Assembly: GCA_003050565.1 (NCBI GenBank)
Contig: PEBW01000005.1
Span: 62,001-126,000 of the forward strand
Direction of reading: 5' to 3'
Length of the DNA stretch: 64,000 nucleotides
Origin: Brockia lithotrophica
GTDB lineage: Bacteria; Bacillota; Bacilli; Thermicanales; DSM-22653
In this document: positions 52,424 to 60,604 of the stretch, in pieces
Position numbering within the stretch: position 1 is the first letter of the stretch
How the letters are laid out: every line of letters begins with the position of its first letter
Notes under the pieces: generated by a model
The model's input: the letters and a program-made list of their open reading frames with translations, nothing else
The model's database searches: none
Told to the model about the DNA's origin: nothing
Position numbers and translations under genes: made by a program

Positions 52424-52978
52424 ATGCTTGTCCCCGTAAAAATCAAAGGGATCGAAGTGGACGCCGCCATGCAGCCGGTCCTCGTCCTTACGGACGTGGC
52501 GGAGACCCGTTTCCTCCCCATCTGGATCGGCCCGTTTGAAGCCTTTGCCATCGGCGTCGCCCTCAAGGCGGAACGGCCGGAACGTCCCCTCGCCTACGAC
52601 CTCTTCCTCGCAATTCTCTCGAGCTTCGAGGCATCCGTCCGCCAGGTCGTCGTGGAACACCTGAAGAACGGGGTCTTCTACGCCTCCCTGCACGTCGAGC
52701 AAAACGGGCGGAATTTCGTCTTCGACGCGCGCCCGAGCGACGCCGTGGCGATGGCCGTGCGCACGGGAGCTCCGATTTACGTGCACCGCCGGGTGTGGGA
52801 GACGGCGCTCACCGGAGACCAGCTCTACGGGACGAAGGCGGGAGAGCCGTCCGACGCCGCCGCCACGGATGCCCCGAAAGAGGGAGGCAAAGCCGGCCTC
52901 CGAGCCCCCGAAAAGGACGCAAAACAGGGAAAGATCATCGACCTGACTTCCCTGAGGCGAAACAAGGACCTCTCGTAG
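52424..52978 (+). CDS. Bifunctional nuclease (BFN/DUF151) family protein
   Basis: BFN domain protein, related to plant and archaeal/bacterial DUF151 nucleases. PVKIKGIEVDAAMQPVLVLT, ETRFLPIWIGPFEAFAIGVA, RPLAYDLFLAILSSFEASVR and FVFDARPSDAVAMAVRTGAP are the family blocks; a low-complexity Lys/Ala/Pro tail follows residue 130. ATG 52424 follows AGAGGTGAG. Divergent from hisS. The shared promoter element links it to the macrodomain gene downstream. Confidence 0.92.
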   Translation: MLVPVKIKGIEVDAAMQPVLVLTDVAETRFLPIWIGPFEAFAIGVALKAERPERPLAYDLFLAILSSFEASVRQVVVEHLKNGVFYASLHVEQNGRNFVFDARPSDAVAMAVRTGAPIYVHRRVWETALTGDQLYGTKAGEPSDAAATDAPKEGGKAGLRAPEKDAKQGKIIDLTSLRRNKDLS

Positions 52979-53058
52979 CTCCGGCTTCCGCGGGCGCGCA
53001 CTCCGCCGGAAACCGCTTTCCCGAAGCGAGGAGAGGTCGACTTCAGAGCTTTTGGGAA

Positions 53059-53089
53059 TTGTCGCGCGCGCGTACCCCTGTGATACAGT
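53059..53089 (+). promoter_or_regulatory. Promoter of the macrodomain gene with the same palindrome
   Basis: TACAGT (53084-53089) in CCTGTGATACAGTAA (53077-53091), with TTGTCG (53059-53064) 19 bases upstream. CTGT-GAT-ACAG overlaps the -10 exactly as in the BFN promoter. Confidence 0.55.
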
Positions 53090-53122
53090 AACGGTAAAAG
53101 AAAAGGACAGGGGGCACACGCC

Positions 53123-53707
53123 ATGCTCACCTACCCGTACCGTCTCGGACGCGTGGAACTCCTCCTCGTGGAGGGCGACATCACGAAGATCTCCGCGGAC
53201 GCCATCGTGAACGCCGCCAATCCGGAAGTGGAACACGGAGGCGGCGTCGCCTTTGCCATCGGCAAGGCGGCGGCCGGATGCGCCAAGGAATACACGAAGA
53301 TCTCGCAAGAAGAGCTCCGGCGGCGCTACGGCGAAGGGCGGCTTGCTCCGGGCAAGGTGCTCGTCACGCCGCCCATGCGCCTCGCAGAACACGGAGTGCG
53401 CGCGGTGATCCACACGGTTGGTCCGGTCTGCCGGGGAGCGTGGAACGAAGGTCACGCCCGAGCGCTATACGCTGCCTTTGCCGCGCCCCTCGAGGAGGCG
53501 GAGCGGCAGGGGTTTACGTCGATCGCCTATCCTGCCGTGAGCGCGGGGATCTACGGGTGCCCCTTGGAACGCGTCGTGGAAACCTTTGCCGCCGTCGTTC
53601 GCGATGCGGCGCACCGCCTTGTGTCCGTGGGCAGCGTGTCCCTCGTCTTGCGCGAACGCGACAAGGTCGAACTGGCGCGGGAGATCCTCGACCGTCAGAG
53701 GGCGTGA
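53123..53707 (+). CDS. Macrodomain (ADP-ribose-binding/hydrolase) protein
   Basis: Single macrodomain that binds or removes ADP-ribose adducts. VELLLVEGDITKISADAIVN, AIVNAANPEVEHGGGVAFAI (NAAN...GGGVA), LVTPPMRLAEHGVRAVIHTV and FTSIAYPAVSAGIYGCPLER are the signature loops. 194 residues. ATG 53123 has GGGGG about 8-10 bases before. Followed closely by the NAD(P)HX repair gene, a reasonable partner in nicotinamide nucleotide metabolism. Confidence 0.93.
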   Translation: MLTYPYRLGRVELLLVEGDITKISADAIVNAANPEVEHGGGVAFAIGKAAAGCAKEYTKISQEELRRRYGEGRLAPGKVLVTPPMRLAEHGVRAVIHTVGPVCRGAWNEGHARALYAAFAAPLEEAERQGFTSIAYPAVSAGIYGCPLERVVETFAAVVRDAAHRLVSVGSVSLVLRERDKVELAREILDRQRA

Positions 53708-53716
53708 GACTTTCGC

Positions 53717-55429
53717 GTGCCGGGGATGATGCGGGCGATGGCTTCCGAAAAGCAGGTGACTCCTTCGGACCGTTCCGGCGGAGCCTGGCGCAAGGGCGAG
53801 AAAGAACCTCCCTGCGACGTGTGCGCGGCATTTCGCCGCCCGCGCTCCGTCTCCGAGGTCGCCGAGTGGGACCTGAACGCGAAGTGGTTTGGCGTCTCCC
53901 CCCTCGTCCTCATGGAGAACGCGGGGGCGGCGGTGGCGCGGGCCGTCCGCGAGCGAAGACCGGAAGCCCGGCGCATCGCCGTGTTTGCGGGGAGCGGAGG
54001 CAACGGCGGCGACGGCCTCGTCGCCGCCCGCCACCTGAGTGCCTGGGCGGGGGTGGACGTCTACCTGTGCGCCGCTCCCGACCGCCTGCGCCCCGAAGAC
54101 GCGCGCGTGAACTGGGAACTCGTCCGGAACTCCCCCTTCATCCGGACGCGCACCTGTCCCCGGGCGGAAGACGTGCACGAGCTCGCCCGACTCCTCGACG
54201 AAAGAGAAGCGTACGACGTCGTGATCGACGCCCTCCTCGGCGCAGGTTCCCGAGGCGTGCCGCGGGAACCCATCCGTTCGGCGATCGAGGTCATCCGCGC
54301 CCAGAGGCGGCGGGGCGCTTTCGTGGTGAGCGTCGACCTCCCGAGCGGCCATCCCGAAACCGGGCGTGTGGAGGCGGACCTCGCCGTCACCTTTGCCTGG
54401 GATAAGGACGAGTACCAGAAGGAACCGTTCCCCCGCGTCGTAGTACCCATCGGTTACCCCGTCGACGTCGCCTTCCGCGCGGGTCCCGCGGACGTCCAGG
54501 CGCTCGTCGCCCATTCGTGGACGCGAAAGGGCGAGCGGGGGAGCGTGTTCGTCCTGGGAGGAAGTGCTCGCTACCCCGGCGCCCCCCTGCTCGCGGCGCG
54601 CGCCGCCCACCTCTTGACCGACCTCGTAACCGTGAGCGTCTTCGCCGAGGCGCCGCACTCCGCCGTCCCTCACGAACTCATCCCCCTTCGCCTTCCGGGG
54701 AAGATGTTCACGCGCGAACACCTCCCCCTTCTCGAAGAAGCCCTCCGACGCGCGCACGCCGTGGTTGTCGGACCCGGCCTCGGACGGCATCCCGAGACGA
54801 TTTGCGCCCTGCGCCGCCTCTGGCCGCTTCTCGCGGCGCGCGGGATTCCCGTCGTCGTGGACGCCGACGCACTCGTCGCCTGGAGCCATCCCCGGTTGCG
54901 CAGGGAGGCGCTCCCGGACGCGCACCTTCGACCCTTTCCCGCCGTCCTCACGCCCCACGCGGGCGAATTCCGCCGCCTCGCCGCCTTCCTGGGCCTCGTC
55001 CTTCCGGAAAGCAAAGCCGAAGGAGAAGTTGGAAGCACGCCCGACGCTCCTCCCCTCGTCGCCGAAGCGTGTGCCGTCCTCGAACTGGCCCGCAAGGCCC
55101 GCGCCGTCGTCCTCCGGAAGGGTCCGGTGGACGTCCTCGCCTCTTCCGACCGCTGGGCGTACAACACGACCGGCGACCCCGGGCTGACCACGGCGGGGAC
55201 GGGAGACGTCCTCGCGGGGCTCGTGGGAGGGTTCCTCGCCCGCGGCGCCGCGCAGGGTCTCCTGCCCTCGGGAGAAGGCCTCGCCTTCCGCGCCGCAAAG
55301 GCGGCGGCTTTCGTGAACGGCCTTGCCGGGGAAATCGCCGCCGGTGAACGGGGCGGACCGTGGTACACCGCAGAAGACGTGCTCCGCTCCCTTCCCGCGG
55401 CGCTCCGCCGCGCGGCCGAGTTCGCGTGA
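53717..55429 (+). CDS. nnrD: Bifunctional NAD(P)H-hydrate epimerase / ADP- or ATP-dependent dehydratase
   Basis: Repairs damaged NADHX and NADPHX. N-terminal epimerase domain (YjeF_N): NAKWFGVSPLVLMENAGAAV, VFAGSGGNGGDGLVAARHLS and VVSVDLPSGHPETG. C-terminal kinase-like dehydratase domain: SVFVLGGSARYPGAPLLAAR, AVLTPHAGEFRRLA and GDPGLTTAGTGDVLAGLVGG with the catalytic GTGD. 570 residues. The N-terminus carries about 40 extra residues with CDVC. Start at GTG 53717 is not well supported; any of the nearby ATG codons could serve. Confidence 0.93.
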   Translation: MPGMMRAMASEKQVTPSDRSGGAWRKGEKEPPCDVCAAFRRPRSVSEVAEWDLNAKWFGVSPLVLMENAGAAVARAVRERRPEARRIAVFAGSGGNGGDGLVAARHLSAWAGVDVYLCAAPDRLRPEDARVNWELVRNSPFIRTRTCPRAEDVHELARLLDEREAYDVVIDALLGAGSRGVPREPIRSAIEVIRAQRRRGAFVVSVDLPSGHPETGRVEADLAVTFAWDKDEYQKEPFPRVVVPIGYPVDVAFRAGPADVQALVAHSWTRKGERGSVFVLGGSARYPGAPLLAARAAHLLTDLVTVSVFAEAPHSAVPHELIPLRLPGKMFTREHLPLLEEALRRAHAVVVGPGLGRHPETICALRRLWPLLAARGIPVVVDADALVAWSHPRLRREALPDAHLRPFPAVLTPHAGEFRRLAAFLGLVLPESKAEGEVGSTPDAPPLVAEACAVLELARKARAVVLRKGPVDVLASSDRWAYNTTGDPGLTTAGTGDVLAGLVGGFLARGAAQGLLPSGEGLAFRAAKAAAFVNGLAGEIAAGERGGPWYTAEDVLRSLPAALRRAAEFA

Positions 55430-55519
55430 GCGAAAGCGGGTGATCCCGCAGGCCCGGACGGGGCGACGAAGGGCGGCCGGTTTCGGGGATGCTCGAACGA
55501 CCGGCGGGAGGGATTTGCC

Positions 55520-56221
55520 TTGGACGACCGGTGGAAACCGCTCGAGGAAGACTTCTGGAACCTGCCCACGCTCGAGGCGGCGCGCCACCTCCTCGGCCGC
55601 TACCTCGTCCACGAAACGGCGGCGGGGAAGCTTGTCGGGCGCATCGTGGAAACCGAGGCCTACCTCGGCCCGGACGACCGCGCCGCCCACTCCTACGGCG
55701 GCAAGGTGACCCGGCGCAACCGCGTGATGTTCGGCCCGCCCGGGTACGCCTACGTGTACTTCATCTACGGAATGCACGAGTGCCTGAACGTCGTCACCGC
55801 GGAGGCGGAGGTTCCGCACGCCGTCCTCATTCGCGCCCTCGAACCCGTCGCCGGCGCAGCGGAAATGGCCCGGCGCCGCGGGCTTCCGGTGGAGGACGTC
55901 GAGCGACGCCTTGCGCGGGGGCTACCCGAACCGCGGCTCACGAGCGGACCGGGGCGGCTCACGCAGGCGCTCGGGATCACGCGCGCGCACTACGGCCACG
56001 ACCTGCGCCGCCCGCCCCTCTACCTCACACGGGGCGAGCCGGTGCCCGATCGACTCGTGGGCCAAAGTCCGCGCATCGGAATCGAGTACGCGGGGGAGGC
56101 GCGGGACTACCCGTGGCGCTTTTTCCTCCTGGACAACCCGTACGTCACGCGCGCCCCCCGAAGGAAGACCGGACGAGAGGGCGGGGGGGACGCGGACCTC
56201 ATCCTTCGCGCAAAAAGGTAA
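55520..56221 (+). CDS. 3-methyladenine DNA glycosylase (AAG/MPG type)
   Basis: Base-excision enzyme removing alkylated and deaminated purines. FWNLPTLEAARHLLGRYLVH, LVGRIVETEAYLGPDDRAAH (catalytic Glu in ETEAY), NRVMFGPPGYAYVYFIYGMH (intercalating Tyr region), CLNVVTAE and the SGPGRLTQALGI motif. 233 residues. TTG 55520 follows GGGAGGG. Its 3' end overlaps the converging yjbQ gene by 23 bases. Confidence 0.95.
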   Translation: MDDRWKPLEEDFWNLPTLEAARHLLGRYLVHETAAGKLVGRIVETEAYLGPDDRAAHSYGGKVTRRNRVMFGPPGYAYVYFIYGMHECLNVVTAEAEVPHAVLIRALEPVAGAAEMARRRGLPVEDVERRLARGLPEPRLTSGPGRLTQALGITRAHYGHDLRRPPLYLTRGEPVPDRLVGQSPRIGIEYAGEARDYPWRFFLLDNPYVTRAPRRKTGREGGGDADLILRAKR

Positions 56222-56597
56222 GCCACACTTCGCGTCGGCGGGGACCGTCCCACTCCGCGAAAAAGATCCCCTGCCAGCGCCCGAGCTGAAGCGCTCCGCC
56301 TGCGACGGGGACGAGGACGTGGGTACCCGTGAGGACCGCCTTGATGTGCGCGTCGCTGTTTCCCTCCGCGTGGCGAAAGGAAGGATCGCGCGGCACGACG
56401 CGGCGGAGGTGGGCGACGATGTCGCGGGCGACATCCCGATCGGCGTGTTCGTTCAGCAGGACGCCCGCGGTCGTGTGGGGCACGTACACGAGGACCGCGC
56501 CGTTTTCCCACCCCGCGGCCCGCACCTCCTCGGCGACGGCGGCGGTGATGTCCACGAGCTCCTCGCGTTCGCGGGTGACGACGGAAACCTTGCGCAT
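56199..56597 (-). CDS. YjbQ (UPF0047) family protein
   Basis: Small trimeric protein of the secondary thiamine-phosphate synthase / YjbQ family. ELVDITAAVAEEVRAAGWEN, GAVLVYVPHTTAGVLLNEHA, FRHAEGNSDAHIKAVLTGTH and LGRWQGIFFAEWDGPRRREV are family hallmarks, with conserved His and Glu residues. 132 residues. ATG 56597 follows AAAGGAGG. The long frame up to 57359 is an antisense shadow of the response regulator. Only 30 bases separate it from the divergent regulator gene. Confidence 0.95.
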   Translation of the reverse strand: MRKVSVVTREREELVDITAAVAEEVRAAGWENGAVLVYVPHTTAGVLLNEHADRDVARDIVAHLRRVVPRDPSFRHAEGNSDAHIKAVLTGTHVLVPVAGGALQLGRWQGIFFAEWDGPRRREVWLTFLREG

Positions 56598-56627
56598 CGA
56601 CCACTCCTCCTTTCGAGGTGAACCGCG

Positions 56628-57335
56628 GTGGCTTCCCTGAAAATCCTCCTCCTCGAAGACGATCCCCCACTCCGACAGGCGGTGGCCGGGCTCCTCGAAG
56701 AGGCGGGATACCGGGTCACGTGCGCCGAGGACGCCTACGAGGCGGAGGCCTACGCCCTGGGCGAGCTCTACGACCTCTACCTCGTCGACGTCGTCCTCCC
56801 GGACGTCGACGGGTTTACCTTTCTCCGGCGGCTGCGCGAGCGGGGGGACCAAACGCCGGCGATCTTCCTCACGGCCCGCGACCAGGTGGAAGACCGCGTG
56901 CGCGGCTTGAGCGTCGCCGGAGGCGACGACTACGTCGTAAAACCGTTTTCCGGCGAAGAACTCCTCGCGCGCATCGCCGCCGTCCTCCGGCGCAGCGGGA
57001 AGGTCGACCTCCACGGGACGCTCGGCGTGGGGCCAATCCGCTTCGACTCCGCCCGGCGCCGGGTCGTCGTCCGCGGCACGCCCGTAGAGCTCACGCCGAC
57101 AGAGGAGCGCCTCCTCCTCACCTTTCTTCGCCATCCCGGGGAAGTCCTCCCGCGCGAGCGGCTCATCGCGAGCGTCTGGGGAGTCGAAGGAGAGGCCGAC
57201 GAACGCTCGCTCGAACTGTACATCCACTACCTGAGGAAAAAACTCAAGCCCTTCGGGTTGGAAGGGGCCATCGAAACCGTTCGGGGACGCGGCTACCGCC
57301 TCGTCCGCTGGGATGAGGAGGGGCAATCTTCGTGA
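56628..57335 (+). CDS. OmpR/PhoB-type response regulator
   Basis: Receiver domain (ILLLEDDPPLRQAVAGLLEE, phospho-Asp in YLVDVVLPDVDGFTF, Thr in IFLTARD, Lys in YVVKPFSG) followed by a winged-helix DNA-binding domain (VELTPTEERLLLTFLRHPGE, LELYIHYLRKKLKPFG, VRGRGYRLV). 235 residues. GTG 56628 follows GAGGTG. Overlaps the sensor kinase gene by 4 bases (GTGA). Confidence 0.96.
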   Translation: MASLKILLLEDDPPLRQAVAGLLEEAGYRVTCAEDAYEAEAYALGELYDLYLVDVVLPDVDGFTFLRRLRERGDQTPAIFLTARDQVEDRVRGLSVAGGDDYVVKPFSGEELLARIAAVLRRSGKVDLHGTLGVGPIRFDSARRRVVVRGTPVELTPTEERLLLTFLRHPGEVLPRERLIASVWGVEGEADERSLELYIHYLRKKLKPFGLEGAIETVRGRGYRLVRWDEEGQSS

Positions 57336-58747
57336 ACATACGGAATCGCTTCCGCGCAAAGGAAGAGGCGGTGCTGAACCCGGAAGCCGCGCGCATGTTC
57401 GCCCGGACGTACCGCCACCTCGCCCTTGGTTTGGCGGCGTCCGTGCTCATCCTCACCGCGGCACTTCTCGTCCTCCTCGTGCGGACGACGGAAGACGCGC
57501 TCTACCGCAGGATCGACAACCTCCTCCGCAGCCGGGCAATGGCCCTCGCCGCCGGACACGGAGGGGAATTCGAGCGGCGCCCCGCCTTTGCTCCCGAGGC
57601 GGGGCGCCTCTTCCTCGTGTACTTCGGTGATCCTCCCCAAATCCCCCTCGCCGTCCGGCCGTACGACCCCCTCTCGGACGCCGCCCGAACCGCTCTCTTG
57701 CGGCTCGCGGGAGAAAAAAAGGTCGACCTGGGGGGATCCTCTCCCGCCACGGCGCCCGCCCGCGTCGAGCTGGACGGGGAGGCGTTTCGCTACGTGCTCG
57801 TCCGCCTCCCCGAAGGGACTTTCGCCGCACCGGGCGCGCGGAACGGCCAGATCTACCCACGGGGAACGGGACCGCCGTCTCCCTCCCCCCCTGCCGACGC
57901 CCGCTACGCCCTCCTCCTCTATCCCCTGGCCCGCGAAGAAGAGTTCCTCGCAAACCTGCGCCGGCAGGCGTTCCTCGCCGGCGGACTCTTTGCGGCGGTG
58001 TCCGCCCTTTTGGGCCTTGTCTTCGCCGACCGCGCCCTGCGCCCCGTTCGCGAGGCGTGGGCCGCCCAGAGGCGCTTCGTCGCCGACGCCTCCCACGAAC
58101 TCCGAACGCCTCTGCAGGTCCTCCGGCTCAACCTCGAACGCCTGGGCCGCCACGGCGAACGCACGGTGGCGGAAGAGCGGCGCACCCTCGAGGTCCTCCT
58201 CGGCGAACTCGCTCGCCTCGAGCACCTCGTAGGCGACCTCCTCACGCTCGCGAAGGCGGACGCCGCCACGCTCGCCGTGGAAAAACGCCCCGTCGACTTT
58301 GCCGACATCGTCCGCCGCGAGAGCGAAGCCTTCCGTCCGGCCTTCGAAGAAAAGGGGCTTTTTCTGGAAGTACGCACGGAACCGGCTCCCGTCTGGGGCG
58401 ATCCCGAACGGCTCGCCCAAATCGTCGCCGTCCTCTTGGACAACGCCGTGAGCTACACGGATCGCGGCGGCGCCGCCGTCGTCCTAACGAGCGACAAAAC
58501 GCGGAGGCAGGCGATTCTCAAGGTCGAAGACAGCGGCATAGGGATCGGCCCCGAAGAACGCGAGCGCGCCTTCGACCGCTTTTACCGCGGCCGAGAGGCG
58601 CGCCGAAGGAAGCGGGAGGGAAGCGGCCTCGGACTCGCCGTGGCGCGCATCATCGTCCAGGCGCACGGGGGGACGCTCCACCTCTTCCCCCGAGCCGAGG
58701 GAGGGACGCGCGCCGAAGTCCGCCTCCCCCTCGAATCTCACTCGTAG
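57332..58747 (+). CDS. Sensor histidine kinase
   Basis: Membrane sensor partner of the preceding regulator. Two membrane segments (ALGLAASVLILTAALLVLLV near 35, AGGLFAAVSALLGLVFADRA near 225) frame an extracellular domain of about 165 residues. A HAMP-less juxtamembrane part leads to the H-box FVADASHELRTPLQVLRLNL, N-box LDNAVSYTD, and ATP-binding G-boxes VEDSGIGIGPEE, GSGLGLAVARIIVQAHGG. 471 residues. Its stop overlaps the converging MacB-like permease end by 10 bases, so the exporter is a likely target (inference). Confidence 0.95.
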   Translation: MNIRNRFRAKEEAVLNPEAARMFARTYRHLALGLAASVLILTAALLVLLVRTTEDALYRRIDNLLRSRAMALAAGHGGEFERRPAFAPEAGRLFLVYFGDPPQIPLAVRPYDPLSDAARTALLRLAGEKKVDLGGSSPATAPARVELDGEAFRYVLVRLPEGTFAAPGARNGQIYPRGTGPPSPSPPADARYALLLYPLAREEEFLANLRRQAFLAGGLFAAVSALLGLVFADRALRPVREAWAAQRRFVADASHELRTPLQVLRLNLERLGRHGERTVAEERRTLEVLLGELARLEHLVGDLLTLAKADAATLAVEKRPVDFADIVRRESEAFRPAFEEKGLFLEVRTEPAPVWGDPERLAQIVAVLLDNAVSYTDRGGAAVVLTSDKTRRQAILKVEDSGIGIGPEERERAFDRFYRGREARRRKREGSGLGLAVARIIVQAHGGTLHLFPRAEGGTRAEVRLPLESHS

Positions 58748-59910
58748 CGGAGGGCGACGATCGGGTCGAGGTTGGCCGCGCGGACCGCGGGAAGAATGCC
58801 GAAGACGAGACCTACGGCCAGAGAAAAGAGGGTCGCCACGCCGATCACCGACCAGTTGATGAGGACGGGGATGTGGAGGACGCGCTCGAGAAGCGCGCCG
58901 ATGCCGAACCCCACCAGCACGCCGAAGACCCCGCCGAGCAGGCTCAGGACGAGGGATTCCAAGAGAAACTGGAGCAGGATCTGACTCCGGCGCGCGCCGA
59001 TCGCCTTCCGCAGGCCGATCTCTTTCGTCCGCTCGCTCACGGAGACGAGCATGATGTTCATGATCCCGATCCCTCCCACGAGGAGGGAAATCCCTGCGAT
59101 CCCCCCGAGCATGAGGCTCAGCGTGTTGGAGACGGAGCCGATCGTGCGGAGGACGTCCTCCTGCGTGAAGATGCTGAAGCTGTTTTCGTCGCCGCGAAAG
59201 GTGCGCATGAGCTCACGCCGAAGGGAGTCGACGGCCACGCGTACCTCGTCGGAAGAAGCGGCCTGGACGTATACCGTGCGTACACCGCGGCTCTGGAGGA
59301 ACCTCTCCGCCGTCGTGAGGGGAACGAGGACCCGGTCGTCGTTGGAAGCCCCGAGCGTAGTCCCCATCGGGGCGAGGACGCCCACGACGGTAAACGTAGT
59401 GCCGTTGAGCGTAACCTCCTGCCCCACCGGGTCGAAGGACCCAAACAGTTGCACCGCCGTGTTCGCCCCGAGGAGGACGACGCGGCTGCGGGCGAGGAGG
59501 TCGAGGTCGGAGATGAACCGTCCTTCCGCCACCGCCAAATTGCGCACCCGGGCAAACTCAGGTGTAACCCCCTCCAGAGGGACGCTCACGCTGCTTGTGC
59601 CCGCCTTTACCGTCGCCGAACCCACCACCTCGGGGGCGACGGCGCCTACCCCGGGGAGGTTCACCCACTCTTCCACGTCTTGGCTTCTCAGGGCCGTCTG
59701 CGACCCCCGCCCGACGATGTTCACGGAGATCAAGTTGGATCCGAGCCCCTGAATCTGCTCCGTCACGCGGGCCGTCGCTCCCTGGCCTACGGCTACGAGG
59801 GCGATCACAGACGCCACGCCGATGATCACCCCAAGCATCGTGAGGAACGTGCGGAACGGGTTCCCCGAGAGGTTGCGGAAGGCCATCCGCAGGATCTCCA
59901 GGACGAGCAA
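58738..59910 (-). CDS. MacB-type ABC transporter permease
   Basis: Four-segment permease with a large extracellular MacB-type periplasmic core domain. N-terminal [20 protein letters not shown] and the first membrane helix, core domain (about 55-265), then [40 protein letters not shown] and two final helices ending [19 protein letters not shown] 59910 uses GAGGGG overlapping the ATPase stop; ATG 59931 has no ribosome site. Third gene of an exporter operon. Confidence 0.94.
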   Translation of the reverse strand: MLVLEILRMAFRNLSGNPFRTFLTMLGVIIGVASVIALVAVGQGATARVTEQIQGLGSNLISVNIVGRGSQTALRSQDVEEWVNLPGVGAVAPEVVGSATVKAGTSSVSVPLEGVTPEFARVRNLAVAEGRFISDLDLLARSRVVLLGANTAVQLFGSFDPVGQEVTLNGTTFTVVGVLAPMGTTLGASNDDRVLVPLTTAERFLQSRGVRTVYVQAASSDEVRVAVDSLRRELMRTFRGDENSFSIFTQEDVLRTIGSVSNTLSLMLGGIAGISLLVGGIGIMNIMLVSVSERTKEIGLRKAIGARRSQILLQFLLESLVLSLLGGVFGVLVGFGIGALLERVLHIPVLINWSVIGVATLFSLAVGLVFGILPAVRAANLDPIVALRYE

Positions 59911-59911
59911 G

Positions 59912-60604
59912 CTACTCCCCTCTTTCCTCATCGGCGACGATGCGCCCGTCGCGAATGGCGATGCGCCGCCGCGCCCGGCGGGCGACTTCCATGTCGTGCG
60001 TGATCAGGACGATCGTGCGCCCCTCCTCGTGGAGGGCGGCGAAGATTTCGAGGATCTCCTTACCGGTGCGGCTGTCCAACGCCCCCGTCGGCTCGTCCGC
60101 GAGCACGAGCTCCGGATCGCCCACGAGGGCGCGGGCGATCGCGACCCGCTGCTGCTGCCCGCCGGAAAGCTGATTGGGAAAGTGGTAGAGGCGCCCTTCG
60201 AGGCCCAGGCTGACGAGCACCTCCTTCGCCCGTTCGCGGCGCTGTCTGGGAGGCCATCCTCGGTACACGAGGGGGAGTTCGACGTTCTCGACGGCCGTAA
60301 GGCGGGGGAGGAGGTAGAACTGCTGAAAGACGAAGCCGATTTTCTCGTTCCGGATCCTGGCGAGCTCTGCCTCCGAAAGGTGACCCACCTCTCGGCCGTC
60401 GAGTTCGTAGCGCCCGGACGTCGGACGATCGAGGCACCCGAGGATGTGCATGAGCGTGGACTTCCCGGAGCCGGAAGGACCGACGACGGCCACGAAGTCC
60501 CCCCGGTCGACCTCCAGATTCACCTCGTCCAGGGCGCGCACGCGTTCTTCGCCCATGGAGTACTCCTTGGAAACCCGTTCGAGCCGGATGAGAGGGGGGG
60601 TCAT
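59912..60604 (-). CDS. MacB-type ABC transporter ATPase (LolD-like)
   Basis: Walker [22 protein letters not shown]-loop [20 protein letters not shown], signature [20 protein letters not shown], Walker [22 protein letters not shown]-loop [15 protein letters not shown]. 230 residues, standard for the LolD/MacB ATPase group. ATG overlaps the stop of the adaptor gene (ATGA). It energises the MacB-like permease. Confidence 0.96.
   Translation of the reverse strand: MTPPLIRLERVSKEYSMGEERVRALDEVNLEVDRGDFVAVVGPSGSGKSTLMHILGCLDRPTSGRYELDGREVGHLSEAELARIRNEKIGFVFQQFYLLPRLTAVENVELPLVYRGWPPRQRRERAKEVLVSLGLEGRLYHFPNQLSGGQQQRVAIARALVGDPELVLADEPTGALDSRTGKEILEIFAALHEEGRTIVLITHDMEVARRARRRIAIRDGRIVADEERGE

Noticed and set aside
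53465-55819. 784-codon minus frame opposite the NAD(P)HX repair gene
   Set aside because: Shadow of the real plus-strand genes; no ribosome site or motifs.
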